Positions 26,978 to 38,037 of a stretch of DNA of 64,000 bases are shown one piece after another. How positions within the stretch are numbered: the stretch's first letter is position 1; the number at the start of each line of letters is the position of its first letter. The translations under genes were made by a program, and so were the position numbers. Origin of the DNA: Cardiocondyla obscurior (Eukaryota > Arthropoda > Insecta > Hymenoptera > Formicidae); the NCBI RefSeq assembly GCF_019399895.1, contig NC_091875.1, forward strand, positions 5,146,001 through 5,210,000, written 5' to 3'. The notes under the pieces were generated by a model. It did no database searches. It was not told where the DNA came from and worked only from the letters and a program-made list of their open reading frames with translations.

Positions 26978-29228
26978 ATAATAATAATAATAATAATTTG
27001 TTCCCTTTTTTTACGAAATATTATTAATAACTATCCCGAGCATCCCACCGCTCGTCTCGCCCGCCCGTTTTTTGTTAATCCCACTCGATCCCGGCATTTG
27101 ACGACTTTTTTTTGACGCTCCATCGCAGTTCGAAAGTCACGACGGCAGCTCTGATAGCACTTTATCACCGTACACGGATAGTCCTACCTCCAGCTCTCAC
27201 GTGCCGATGAGCTCGCCCAACTACTCCACCGCTTCGTCGTACAGCCCATGCCAAAGCCAGAATTATCCGCCGCAAGCGGCGACGGCCGTCGCGCAGTCTC
27301 ACTATCACAACTACTCGCTCGGACCGTACAGGCAATACGAGAAAATCGGTACTCTCGCGGGTGCCATGAGTCCCGAATTAACGTCGCCGACTAACGTCGG
27401 CGTTCACGAAAGACCGAGCGGAGCAACAACGGCGAACGCAAATCAGTCCGAATCGCCGCAATTGTCGCCAGTGTTCAAGAGCGAGGCTGCCAAGCAAATT
27501 ATTAAAGAAATGACGGAAAAGAAAGTAGAGGGACCAAAACGAAGGCAAATTCCTCGCGAGAAAAGGAGGCATTACACTGTGTCTAGTAGCAAACCAGTGC
27601 TCGATCTAGAGGATACTTTCTCGAAGATGGTATTTTTTGTTGCATTCAATTTCTGTTCTATCTTTCTCTCTCATTTCCCTGTCTTTCTTTACCTGCGTTT
27701 CACTCTACTTATTTCCTATCATATTTTTATTGCTTTGCTGTGTCGTGTTATTGCCCGTCGCGGCAATTTTTTTTTTTTTTTTAATTCTGATCTTGTACGT
27801 TACGAATATCTGACAATTTCTAGGGTATGGGTCGAGCCAGAGACGATTTGGATATGGAAAGAGCGTTGAGGCCTAGGATAAATGCTCCTGATGTAGTGCG
27901 ATCGACGTTGAGCCACAAAGAATTGAAGTACAACGAAAGTACGATAGATCAGCTGTTGGGCACGCCTAATAAAATTGTCATCCCGGAACGATATATACCT
28001 GAGCAGGTACTAATATCATTAATTTATTTTAAATGCACAAAAATTAATTTAATCAGAAATTTTTTTTTAATAAAAACTAAAAATCAAAATTATTACAATG
28101 TTGAAAATTGGACTTTCATGAGATTATATTATTTATATAAGTTTTTTTGCGATATATATGAATTAAAATAAATTAAGCTCAATGTATCATTATATTATTA
28201 ATTTCTCAGACACCGGAGTTAACAGCGGAGGAACAGGAACAACGTTTAAAGAAGGCGGAAGCGATTAGGAAAATGCTCTCGGAAACAACTGTCACTGCAC
28301 CGGAGGGAGGTGGTACGCAATATAGCTTTCCTTTTCTTTTCAATTAATTTTTTTTCATATGATAACCGAGTTAAATAATATCTATATATATGCATGTAAT
28401 TTTAGATGATGATTCTAACGTAGAAAAATCAGACACCTTGAAACGCAAGGTAGTGGAAGAGAAACGCCAGAGAGAACATATTCTTCAGCTTAATCAAATA
28501 TTGGCGAAGCAAGTGATGGAGAAAAGTAAGATGGTAGCGGGTACGTATCGATAATATCTGTCGAATATCTGCATGATTTGTAATCGTTTATAGCGTTTAT
28601 ACGTAACAGCTACGGCAGCATGCTCGTTTTTGTTTAGCTTCCAAAAAAAAAAACGATGTTTCAATATTTATTTGTCTTACGTTATATTACGCATATTTGT
28701 TCATGTAATTTTTTTCTTTTTTTTTAACAAACGCGGACACGCATGCATTTAATTACATGCTATTTTTATGATTTTATTAACGATTTTTATTCGAGACGAC
28801 AAACATAGTTTCGCCGTTAGAGTTTCAAGTGTTGTTTGGACTGTTTTGTGCTTGTGTGTAGGTAACCAGGCACACTGATCAACTTGCTTACGCCATCCCT
28901 CCCTATAGGACACGCACGTCACATTATCATTTTCAGGTTTGTTTTTTTTTTCACCTCTTGTTCGTTTTATTTTTTGCTCTTTTTCTCCCTCTCCGATCAA
29001 GCTAAGCAGATACACTCGCAACGTGACTTTTGTCGACGTACGTTTATTAAAATAGAATAATCATCACGAACGATACTTTATTAATATTACATTAATATTT
29101 GACTTACAATTATAGTGAAAGCTCTAGCAACGCTTCCTCTGAAAACTGAGTCAAGCTTAGACGATGAGGACCTCTCACCTGTGGGCTCTTTACCACTTTA
29201 TCAGCAACGAGAAAATTACTACTCCTAG
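12214..29228 (+). CDS. PLEKHA5/6/7-like protein, 18 coding exons, N-terminus uncertain
   Basis: Exons, all phase-consistent: 12214-12490, 13867-14024, 16285-16427, 21430-21630, 22559-22651, 22768-23010, 23913-23993, 24243-24392, 25088-25355, 25656-26045, 26163-26318, 26400-26590, 26689-26919, 27129-27629, 27824-28006, 28210-28312, 28406-28540, 29116-29228 (TAG). The product is about 1,205 residues. Its N-terminal third is low-complexity (Ser, Pro, Gln). Next comes a coiled-coil block over exons 4-9 with segments such as LYKLDRLLQEES and EILEKALGGLRHKLQ. Then follow a Gln/Ser-rich part, a poly-proline stretch (EYIPPPPPPPLNEE) that could bind WW, SH3 or EVH1 domains, and a conserved C-terminal part containing VIPERYIPEQ and EEQEQRLKKAEAIRKML. 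This C-terminal and coiled-coil pattern is that of the pleckstrin homology family A members 5/6/7, which act at cell junctions and membranes. The PH domain itself is not in the window. Odd sites: donor GTCCGC after 21,630 is weak, and the acceptor before 22,768 is preceded by ten adenines. Family assignment is from memory of the pattern. Confidence 0.8.
16428..21429 (+). other. 5 kb GC-rich intron of the PLEKHA-like gene
   Basis: Donor GGGTGAGC after 16,427 and acceptor CGACAG before 21,430, both phase 0. It holds several long overlapping open frames on both strands (such as 18,618-19,451 minus and 19,423-20,001 minus). They begin at non-ATG codons or run through simple-sequence tracts, and none resembles a known family. 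No nested gene is supported. Confidence 0.5.
21693..21731. repeat. Hexanucleotide minisatellite (GACGGT)n / (GGCAAT)n
   Basis: Four GACGGT units followed by GGCAAT-type units lie 60 bp into the intron after the coiled-coil exon that ends at 21,630. A simple tandem repeat. Confidence 0.85.
23231..23281 (+). CDS. Possible alternative terminal coding exon of the PLEKHA-like gene
   Basis: After a reasonable acceptor (ACTCTCGCAG) the phase-0 frame inherited from the exon ending at 23,010 reads VQPQERPNSDDTYDLS and stops with TAA at 23,279-23,281. An AATAAA lies at 23,440-23,445. Using it would cut the protein within the coiled-coil region. The main model skips it to 23,913. Short, without homology, so only a candidate. 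Confidence 0.25.
   Translation, partial: VQPQERPNSDDTYDLS
26946..26997. repeat. Poly-A tract followed by (AAT)n
   Basis: About 30 adenines and then AAT units in the intron after 26,919. This has the look of a retroposed poly-A tail with microsatellite growth, but no retroposon body is recognisable upstream because an exon lies directly before it. Confidence 0.85.
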
Positions 29229-30012
29229 ACGTCACTCTAGAAGCACAAGTAAAAGCACAAAGCTACTGCCAATACGTAAAACAAGAGCAAGAAAAAAGAA
29301 ACGAGGAAACGATAGAAGCTATTTCTCAGACTAAGAACATCTTGCGGGGTTACTGAAAGTGCTTTTTATTCGCGCACTGATCGCATTTGTATATAACCAT
29401 CGACTAAACGACTTGATAACACAGCTATTTTTATTTAACTTGACTAAAAAAAAAAAAAGCTCGTGACACGCAGCTGCGTAACAAGAAGTATGTAAGAAAC
29501 GTGCGAGGGAAAGCGTTAGCCACGCAAAGGAACGGGTCATTAACGCGTTCATTGGACCGAGCTTATTTTCTCCAATTGATCACTAAATCGCGCGGTATCG
29601 CGAACTGTTTGTCATTTTTTACTAACCAAGGTATTTAAGCGAGCGTTGAAAGTCTGGCAGGCGCCGAACCTTATTCGCGCGATGAATCCTGATATCGCGC
29701 TTCCGGGCGATGTATTCCGGCTTTGGAAAAACGTTTTACCATGTCTCTTCGCGGAGATCGAAAGTTCTTTTTTCGAAAGTTTTCAAATTGTACGCGTATT
29801 CGTACAAGCATAAGAGACTGTAAACCCTCCCGACTGAAAATTTAATTTGAATGTATCGTTGAATATTGTAACCTTTTCCCGTTTTGCGTACAATCATTTT
29901 CACAAAGTGAAAACTTTTATATGGCAACGGGCAGGCGACGAAATTTGCCGTACTTTTCAGCGAAATCTGTACAAGGTGCTGCCCTACGAAGAAACAAAGC
30001 CTTAACTCTAGA

Positions 30013-30018
30013 AATAAA
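30013..30018 (+). terminator. Candidate poly-A signal of the PLEKHA-like gene
   Basis: The first AATAAA downstream of the TAG at 29,226-29,228 on the coding strand. Position only; no transcript evidence. Confidence 0.4.
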
Positions 30019-31119
30019 AACCTTTTATAGTCAAATTTAATATTTAGTTGACTACGTTAACATTAATTAATTATCATCAAAGTGAGCGAATAATAAAATT
30101 ATAAAATTAACATGTGCCACGTGAAGCTCTTTCTTTTTTTTTTTTTTACATAAAACAATTTTCATATTTACTTGATAATTTTTTAACTAGTCAAATTACA
30201 AATACTTCGACGTCTGCTTTTCGTAACACGTAATAAATAAATAAAAAAAAAGAAAAAAAAAGATAATTATTTCTAGAATTAAGATTTTCATAGAAAGATA
30301 TAGGATAGTATATTATATTTAATGGCACGTACGATGAGCTCCTCGGTTCGGCGAGAACGTAATGCGATTTGTAAAGCAAACTTTCGAGGGGAAGCGTATT
30401 ACGGTTATCAAGCGAAAAGCTGATTGCGCAAAAATATCAAGTCGTGCGTAATTCCGTTCGTCAAGCACGGCAGAGGCAAAAATTATTATGTAAACTAGAT
30501 TCTAAGGTACTTATCGATACATACGCTTCTGAAGCGTCCGTAACTATTAGCGTTATATACACGATTTTTCACAAGCCATTATATCATGGCGTTAATATAA
30601 CGTTTAGAACACTTGTCGCACGGTTATGAAGCAAGAGTGCTAAATTCATATCACGAGCGATTGATCGTCAATTAAAGGAAACCCGTACCGGGTCGCATGT
30701 TGCCGGAACATGTTGTTAAAGCGTAAAAACGAACGGTCGTTGGCGATAAAACTGTATTCAGTGTATTAATGTTATATTAAATTTAGTTCGGCTTGATTTT
30801 GTCAGTAATTTACGTCGAGCTTAAGATTGAAATGTTACTTCGTTGTATCAGTATCGTTACTGTATCCACCCGGCATTCAGGTGTAATTTTGGTTACAGTC
30901 TTATACCTAATGTCGCATAAACGGTATTGTATATGTATGTATACCGAAGTGCAGACATGGCGTTTTCTGCGGCTGGCGTACGTAACTCTGTGCGGCCGGG
31001 GCAGGGAATGAGAGAACGAGGGGGAAAATCGGTCATCGGCAATTCCGCCGGCACGGTACATACATGCGGCATATATGAAACTCGACGTACACGAATCTAA
31101 ATTCACGTTCGCTCTAGCT

Positions 31120-31166
31120 ATCGTCGGCGCAGCAAACGCCACATCTACCTTCCAGCGTACATTGAA
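31120..31166. repeat. Short dispersed repeat, copy 2
   Basis: Matches 10,704-10,750 along about 47 bp with scattered substitutions (shared core GCAAACGCCA and CAGCGTAC). The flanks do not align well by eye. Confidence 0.5.
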
Positions 31167-32516
31167 AAGCCTTTCAGTGTACATGTAATATTAATTATTT
31201 GTACATCTTTAGTATTTGTAGATCATTGTACAATGGTATATATCACATACATATACACATAGACACGCAGGATATACATATACATATATAATTTTAATAT
31301 TTATGTATATAATATTTCTTACTTGGATCAAAAATAATCACCTTCAGTCAGCAGAGTATAATTAATGAGTATTAGGGAGATTGATATGTTCATCAAAATT
31401 TTAAACTCGTCACCCTCGAGCGTGATTAACATCCGTGACCCCTTAATGTTGGAGGAACGGTCCCGTAATCGGCTCTCTTATGCGGTCTTCGCTCGAAATC
31501 CCACACTCACACACACGCGAAATCTCCCCGAGCTCTTACGATTAGCGATAAGTTTTTATAACGGTATAATTTACGTTGCGCGTCTTTGTATAGGCAAAAG
31601 TAATCACTGCGTTTAATCCCATGTACATAATCGCGCACGACGCAAACAACGCGAACGACGCGAGTGATTTGAAAATTCGAAGGGATACGGATTGCGTGTA
31701 TCTTTCGTCAAACGTAACGTATTACTGCGAAGTACCGTCGCCGCGTTAACCGAACTGCTTCCGCGACGCGATCTGCGACTCTGATTGGACCATTCATATC
31801 CTTCGCTCTGATTGATTCAAAAATCAATTTAGCGCCGCGGAGGCAACACTGGTGCCAACACGAGGATTACGTCAAGAGCGCCGCCAATTCAAATGCCGAA
31901 GGTGGCGATTCGAAGGACGCGATTTGATTCTCGTAATTGAATCAAATGAACGACGGCATAATAGGAGAATAATAATTGCCCGCCATTTACATCGAAGCTC
32001 GGATAATGTTCGCATGCGACGTCGTTATGTCCTTCTTCAACATTTATAAATTAACAAAGATAGAACAATGTCATGATTATCTCGCTTAAGTGAGAATTAT
32101 CTGAGTTTTAATGTAAATGGAGAGCAGAAGGTATATCGCAGCGTAATATTGATAGACGGAAACGCTCTATACGAATTGTCGCGAGACGAACTGTTATTGT
32201 TATAACGGATGCAATAAAAATCCTTCAGCAAGCAAAATAAATTATCCTTTATCCTCAATCAGCACTTGAAAATAATATTAAATGCAGATAACGAACCAGG
32301 TGTTTCAATTAGATTGAGATCTCGTCCGTTTATTATCTCCTTTTCGTTTTAAATATTTTTAATTTTAATATTCTTTTATTCAATTAATTGCTTTTTTTTT
32401 AGATAAAAGAAAAATTATAATCAAGCGGACTTACATGTATGAAAATTTTGAAGATGAATTAAGAATTGAATACTGGTAGTTCTGTAATCAGATAAGATGC
32501 CGATAAGCGAGCGAAA

Positions 32517-32551
32517 AGGTCAATCGCCGCGGTCCGAGGACTTTGAGGTCA
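32517..32551 (+). promoter_or_regulatory. Two AGGTCA half-sites upstream of the PDH E2-like gene
   Basis: AGGTCA occurs at 32,517-32,522 and 32,546-32,551, 49-83 bp before the start codon at 32,600. AGGTCA is the core half-site of nuclear receptors such as ERR, which in animals controls metabolic genes. The 23 bp spacing is not that of a classical direct-repeat element, so two monomer sites are the more natural reading. Inference from sequence only. Confidence 0.25.
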
Positions 32552-32599
32552 CAATTAATTCGCTTGCATTACCACGACATTCTGTGGCCTGACGTAAAA

Positions 32600-35533
32600 A
32601 TGGCGCACATGATAGGGTCCAGGCTTGTTCACCTGTCACTGAAATACGCTAATCGCGTCGCGCCTCGTGCCTTTGTGCCCTTAAAGTGTCAACGATTATG
32701 CTTCCGCACCAGCAGTATTCTCGACGGTACGGCATTTAGTCAAAAACCACTACTTTTAAACGTTTTTGTTGGTTTAGAGGTTATCTCGCAGAAGAGAGAA
32801 TTTTACAAAACTATCTGCAAAATATATGGCTATTTTAATGGGAATGTTAAAGTGAAAGTGTCGAAAATACGTCTGACGATTCTCAATTATTTTAGACCTT
32901 AATTCTGCCGATAAATCATATTTCCCCGATCTACTGATTATGCAATCAAATTTTTTGATTTTTACATGTTACCAGATGTGCAACATCTTTGTCAAGCATA
33001 ATTTATTTCCTTTCCCTTTAATTTGTAATCTTGTTCGTGATTCCAATATTAAAATTTATTTCTGTAATAATATTAATAAAATATTTATTTTTTATGCAAC
33101 TCAGGTATTAAATGGATTAACAATTTGCTTTCAGTGGCAGGGAAAGAATTATTGATGCCATCCTTATCACCCACCATGGAAAGTGGAACTATAGTAAAAT
33201 GGTTCAAAAAAGAAGGTGATAAAATCAATCCTGGTGATGCTATTGCAGATATTCAAACTGATAAAGCCATTGTCACAATGGAATTTGATGATGAGGGTAT
33301 ATTGGCAAAGATAATTGTAAGTAAAGAAATGTAGTACATAATAAAATTATATCTATTTATTATATGCAAATTATGAGATATGTTCATTAGATATCTGAAG
33401 GAACAAAAGATATTAAAGTGGGAACTCTGATAGCTCTTACTGTTGAGCTTGATGAAGATTGGAAAACAGTAGAAATGCCAGATAGTTCTTCAGTGCAAAC
33501 TCCTTCAGCAGCACCAGCTTCCTCTGAGCAAAGTTCACCTGCTGCAAATATAGAACCACCACCTGGCCAGTATGATACTTTAATAAGCATACTAGGTTAT
33601 AATTTGTTTTAAAGTAATACAAAAATTATATGTAATGCTTTTGTATTTACATGTTTAAAAATGAATGCTTTCCGAATTTCTTTTTAACTTATTTAATTTT
33701 TAGGCAAAACATTTCTATGCCCGCTTTATCGCCAACTATGACATCAGGTACAATTATAAAATGGTTAAAGAAAGAAGGTGATGCAGTAGAACCAGGTGAT
33801 GCATTGGCAGATATACAAACCGATAAGGCCGTAATGACTTTCGAATTAGAAGAGGAAGGTGTACTTGCAAAAATTCTTGTGTGTATTCCATTATTAATTA
33901 CAAAATTCTACTACAATTTACGCTTCTTTTTTATTATTTAATACGATCATTTATTAGGTTCCTGAAAGTTCTCAAGTAGAGGTAGGACAATTAATAGCTA
34001 TCATGGTTGAGAAAGGAATGGACTGGAAACAGGTTGTTATCCCGACGTCAACTAAATCGGCACCATCTGCAGCACCAGATTCTGTTCAACCCACTGGTGT
34101 CAAAGCATCGTCAAGCGAGCAGTATGTATTATGTTAATAATAATCTATGTATATATTCACAGTAATATCACCCATCTATTATTAAATCTTTATGCAGAGT
34201 TTATGGTTTGGCAGTAAAGAGATTACTGGAAGAATATGGCCTAAGCTCTGGCTCAATCAAAGGCACTGGACGTACAAATCGCTTATTGAAGAGTGACGTT
34301 TTAGCGTACATTCAAGCGCACAACGTTAAAAAAGTTACACCTAAATCTGGTATATTTTTAACATTTTAATAATCATATTTGCGTCACATAAGCACCGAAT
34401 ATTAACGTTTTTTATTTTTCGAACATTTATTTCAACTTTTTATTTTTTTTTTTTACAGCATCGGCTCCAGAAACTCCTAAAGTACAACTTTCTAGGCCAG
34501 GAATATCTGATACTCCGCCTGGCCGACCGTCTCCATACGAAGACATTGAAATATCTAATATTCGTGCTGTTATCGCTAAACGACTTGGAGAGTCAAAAGT
34601 ACGTACTAGTTTTTAATAAAATTTAATTATTTTATTTGATTAAAACTTATATTATTTTCCAGAGAACCATACCACATTCTTATGCACTTATGGACATAAA
34701 TATCGACAAATTAATTGAACTCCGCGGAAAACTAAAAACGGAAAATATAAATGTATCAATTAACGACTTCGTTACGAAGGCCGTCGCTCATGCCCTTGTC
34801 GAGTGTCCCGATATAAACACGTGGTATCAAAATGGACAAGTTAGTACGATTAGCTTTAATATTAAGATGTAATTGCATTAGAATACGCGACTGTAATATT
34901 AACAGTTGACTCGTTTTAGATTGTCCGAGTTTCAAAGGTAGATGTGTCTGTAGCAGTCGCAACAAAAACAGGTCTGATTACTCCAATAGTATCTGACACT
35001 GCCACTAAAAGCCTTACCGATATTTCTAAAAATATTCGAGAATTGGCTGAAAAGGCGAAAAACGGAAAACTTAAACCACATGAATTTCAAGGAGGATCGT
35101 TTACGTAAGTTTCATAATCGAAGTATATGCGCGTATATTCTTATATGTATGTGCATACGTAATTTTGTTATGCAGAATTTCGAATTTGGGAATGTTCGGT
35201 ATCAAAGAGTTTTCTGCTATTATAAATCCTCCACAAACTGCCGTTTTAGCTGTAGGCGCGGGACGAGAAGAACTGGGTAATTTTTCAAGAAAAATTTTAT
35301 GAATGATACTTAATTGATTTTGATCAAAACTAATAATACTTTAACAACGTTTCACAGATTTCTCGTTAATGAAAGTAACGAAAATGACAACAAGATTATC
35401 ATATGACAGGCGAGCGATTGACGAGGATCAAGCAGCCGATTTCTTAGCTATTTTGAAAGCAATGCTGGAAGATCCAGCTTTTCTTGCAGCTGGTAAAGTG
35501 CAGGCACTTAGGTACAAACGTGATGCATATTAA
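32600..35533 (+). CDS. Pyruvate dehydrogenase E2-family protein, E3-binding-protein (PDHX)-like, mitochondrial
   Basis: Exons: 32600-32726, 33135-33316, 33391-33569, 33704-33878, 33958-34121, 34198-34349, 34459-34598, 34663-34839, 34920-35104, 35176-35276, 35358-35533. Together they encode 585 aa with every phase consistent. Residues 1-42 are rich in Arg/Ser/Leu with no acidic residue before Asp42, as expected for a mitochondrial presequence. Two lipoyl domains follow, with the lipoyl-lysine motif DIQTDKA at K86 and K204. A peripheral-subunit binding domain sits at about 277-320 (GTGRTNRLLKSDVL) and a 2-oxoacid dehydrogenase acyltransferase fold at about 350-585 (PHSYALMDINIDKL, GGSFTISNLGMFG). 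The catalytic motif, normally DHRxxDG, reads DRRAIDE here: the active-site His is Arg545 and the Gly is Glu550. Loss of this His marks the non-catalytic E3-binding protein PDHX, which anchors dihydrolipoamide dehydrogenase in the PDH complex. Vertebrate PDHX has one lipoyl domain, whereas this has two as in DLAT. The start is the first Met of the presequence-like segment. Confidence 0.88.
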
Positions 35534-38037
35534 TTTGCTTCTAATAAAATAATAATTTTGTTCAAAGCATTTATTGCAAAAACAGCTCGTCTTCTTGTAT
35601 CAAATTAATTAAATATCGTTATTTTTGTAAATATGTCTGTGCTTCAAAAAAAGAAAAAATAGAATTTAAGTAGAAAGAACCCAAATATTAATGCAATTAT
35701 ATAATTGTTCGCTGTTTTTGAAATAAATGATAAAATTAATATTACATTTTTTGTGCCATATACATAATCAAATATAAAAACCGATTTTTATATGTATATA
35801 AAACCGTTTCACAAATAGTACCGTTTATAGCTGCTATAAACGTTGACAAAAAGGAATAATTTGTATATTCTTACTTCTTTATAAATTAATTAATGGTAAC
35901 ATTGAAGAAAATTAAATGTCAAATATTAATATATTATTTTCAAAGAATTCTTTACACTTTAATATAATTTTTTAATTAGAAAATTTCTTAATTAATTGAA
36001 TCAGCAATTAATATTCGTAAAGATTAAAAGAGAATAAATGTCCATTATGTATTTAATCTTGTAAATAATTAAAACGTTCACATTTATGTAAGTTTACTTT
36101 TGTAAATATCTGCAATTTTGATTTTATGGTATAATGATGTATATCTTTTAAGTCAAAGTTACGAAATGTAAATGTATTTATTTTATCACATTATAAATAT
36201 TCGAAAGTATTAATTTTCGTCCATATAATTAGAAATTCATAAATTAAAATACACAATTTACTTCTGATAATTAATTAAAAGTACATAAATAAATTATTTG
36301 CATATAACTTTATTATTGAAATAGAATTAGTGGGCTAACATAACAAAGATGTTCTTCTGATTTTCTGAATAAAATATTTATTGTCTAAAATATGCAATGT
36401 TTGATGAATGGTGTTAGTGTCTATTAATTTTTATTTTCCATCCAATATGTATATGTAGAAAAATACTATAGGTATTATATTATATGCAATTTTTGCAATT
36501 ACATTACAGCATTTCAACATTTGATTTTCGTTACTTATATTCACACGCTATTATTGCTTAATATTTTTGTGATTCTTATTAATAAAGAAATCGTATATTT
36601 TAAATAAGGCACAAATATTACATTATCATATGATATGTGCCTTACAATATTTTAACTTTAATACTCTTTTCGTAAATTCTTTAAATATAAAATATATTCA
36701 AAGAAAACTAATTCATGGTTTATTCCAAACCGTATAAACGATTACTATACTGTTTAAATACACTTGGCTAATGTTATATGATTGAAAGATAACATTTGTC
36801 TCGTTTATAATATATATTATAATTATAGATTTTATATTGTCACAATTTAATATATGAAAATTGAATATAGTATAATGTATACGATAAAACACAAAAATTA
36901 TACATTATAGAATTATTAATATAACTTTTGTTTATCACAGTGATTTTATATATATGTATTTGATAATACTTGCTTGAATTATCTTGTATATGTATATATA
37001 TTTATTTATATTTATTATCCTTTATAATTATTCAATCATATTACACGTTTACTCATTGCAGTTACATTATAAATATCATTGATGATATCAGATTTATATA
37101 CATATGTATATTAGTTATTTAATAAGTTTAGCTATATGAATATTACGTTTGAGCAATATCGCTCTTAGTAATTACATAAAGTTTTCAAAAAGATATATGT
37201 TTTATAAAAGCAGACGTAAAAATCTTACAAAACTGTATGTGTACATCATGTGTATGACAAACAATATAATAATTTTATAAAAATGCATTATACGGTGGTT
37301 GTAGTTATGTAACTTATTACGATTAATTTTTTTAGTTTTAAACGATAGCAAACGACATTCAATTTCATGCACAAAATAAGGAAATATCGTATGCATGTAA
37401 TAACAATATATCAATACATAACTGCTCTTATAAATTTATATAACTTATCAGTTAAAAATTATAAAGTTAAAAAAACTTTATAAATTTAAACGACTTAGTC
37501 AAAATAGATTATCTTATATTTAATATTATCATTTATCTCATTTAGATTATTTTTAGAAAGAGTTAAGAGTTTTAAATTCAATGAGTTTTTACGATTATCG
37601 AAAGTTATATAACTGATTTCGTTTTTATCTTTTTTTTTAACATCTTGAAATTGCTGTACAATAATCTAAGCACAGTTTTTGAGAAGAATAATTATAAAAT
37701 TCTGTATTATAATCCATTAATAATGGGTATTAAAAAAACAATATTGTATATCGATTTATATATCATCTTTTCTGTAAAAAGGAGCATATGGAAATACGTT
37801 CTTTTCACAATTATCGATAGTTAGAGCGTTTGTGGATCTGAAAAATACTGAACTTAAATGGCAGATAGAATTCCCATTAGCATAATTATTGAATGGAAAC
37901 ATACCTGAGTCAAAATTCTAATTCATTATATTGCACGCGAAATAAATGGCTTTCGTTTAGAAATCTATACAAATTTTTAATATTTCCACATGAGACCTGT
38001 GTCACTAAGATTACAGTATAAAATTATTTACAAATAT
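35534..38037. other. AT-rich intergenic region between two convergent genes
   Basis: About 2.5 kb of very AT-rich sequence with almost no CpG and no supportable frame. AATAAA at 35,543-35,548 and 35,722-35,727 can serve the plus-strand PDH gene. ATTAAA on the minus strand (37,976-37,981) can serve the kinase gene that ends at 38,038. Several AT/TA-rich runs are the only other structure. Confidence 0.6.
35722..35727 (+). terminator. Candidate poly-A signal of the PDH E2-like gene
   Basis: AATAAA 189 bp after the stop codon. An earlier AATAAA at 35,543 is only 10 bp from the stop and less likely to be the main one. Confidence 0.4.

Larger units (their letters stand above)
29229..32599. other. 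3' UTR of the PLEKHA-like gene and intergenic region
   Basis: The first clear AATAAA after the stop is at 30,013-30,018, giving a 3' UTR of about 0.8 kb. Beyond it I see no gene. The stretch carries copy 2 of a short dispersed repeat (31,120-31,166), a run of TA/CA-rich sequence near 31,240-31,320, and a 9-bp-arm hairpin at 31,922-31,947. The last part is the promoter side of the next gene. Confidence 0.5.
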
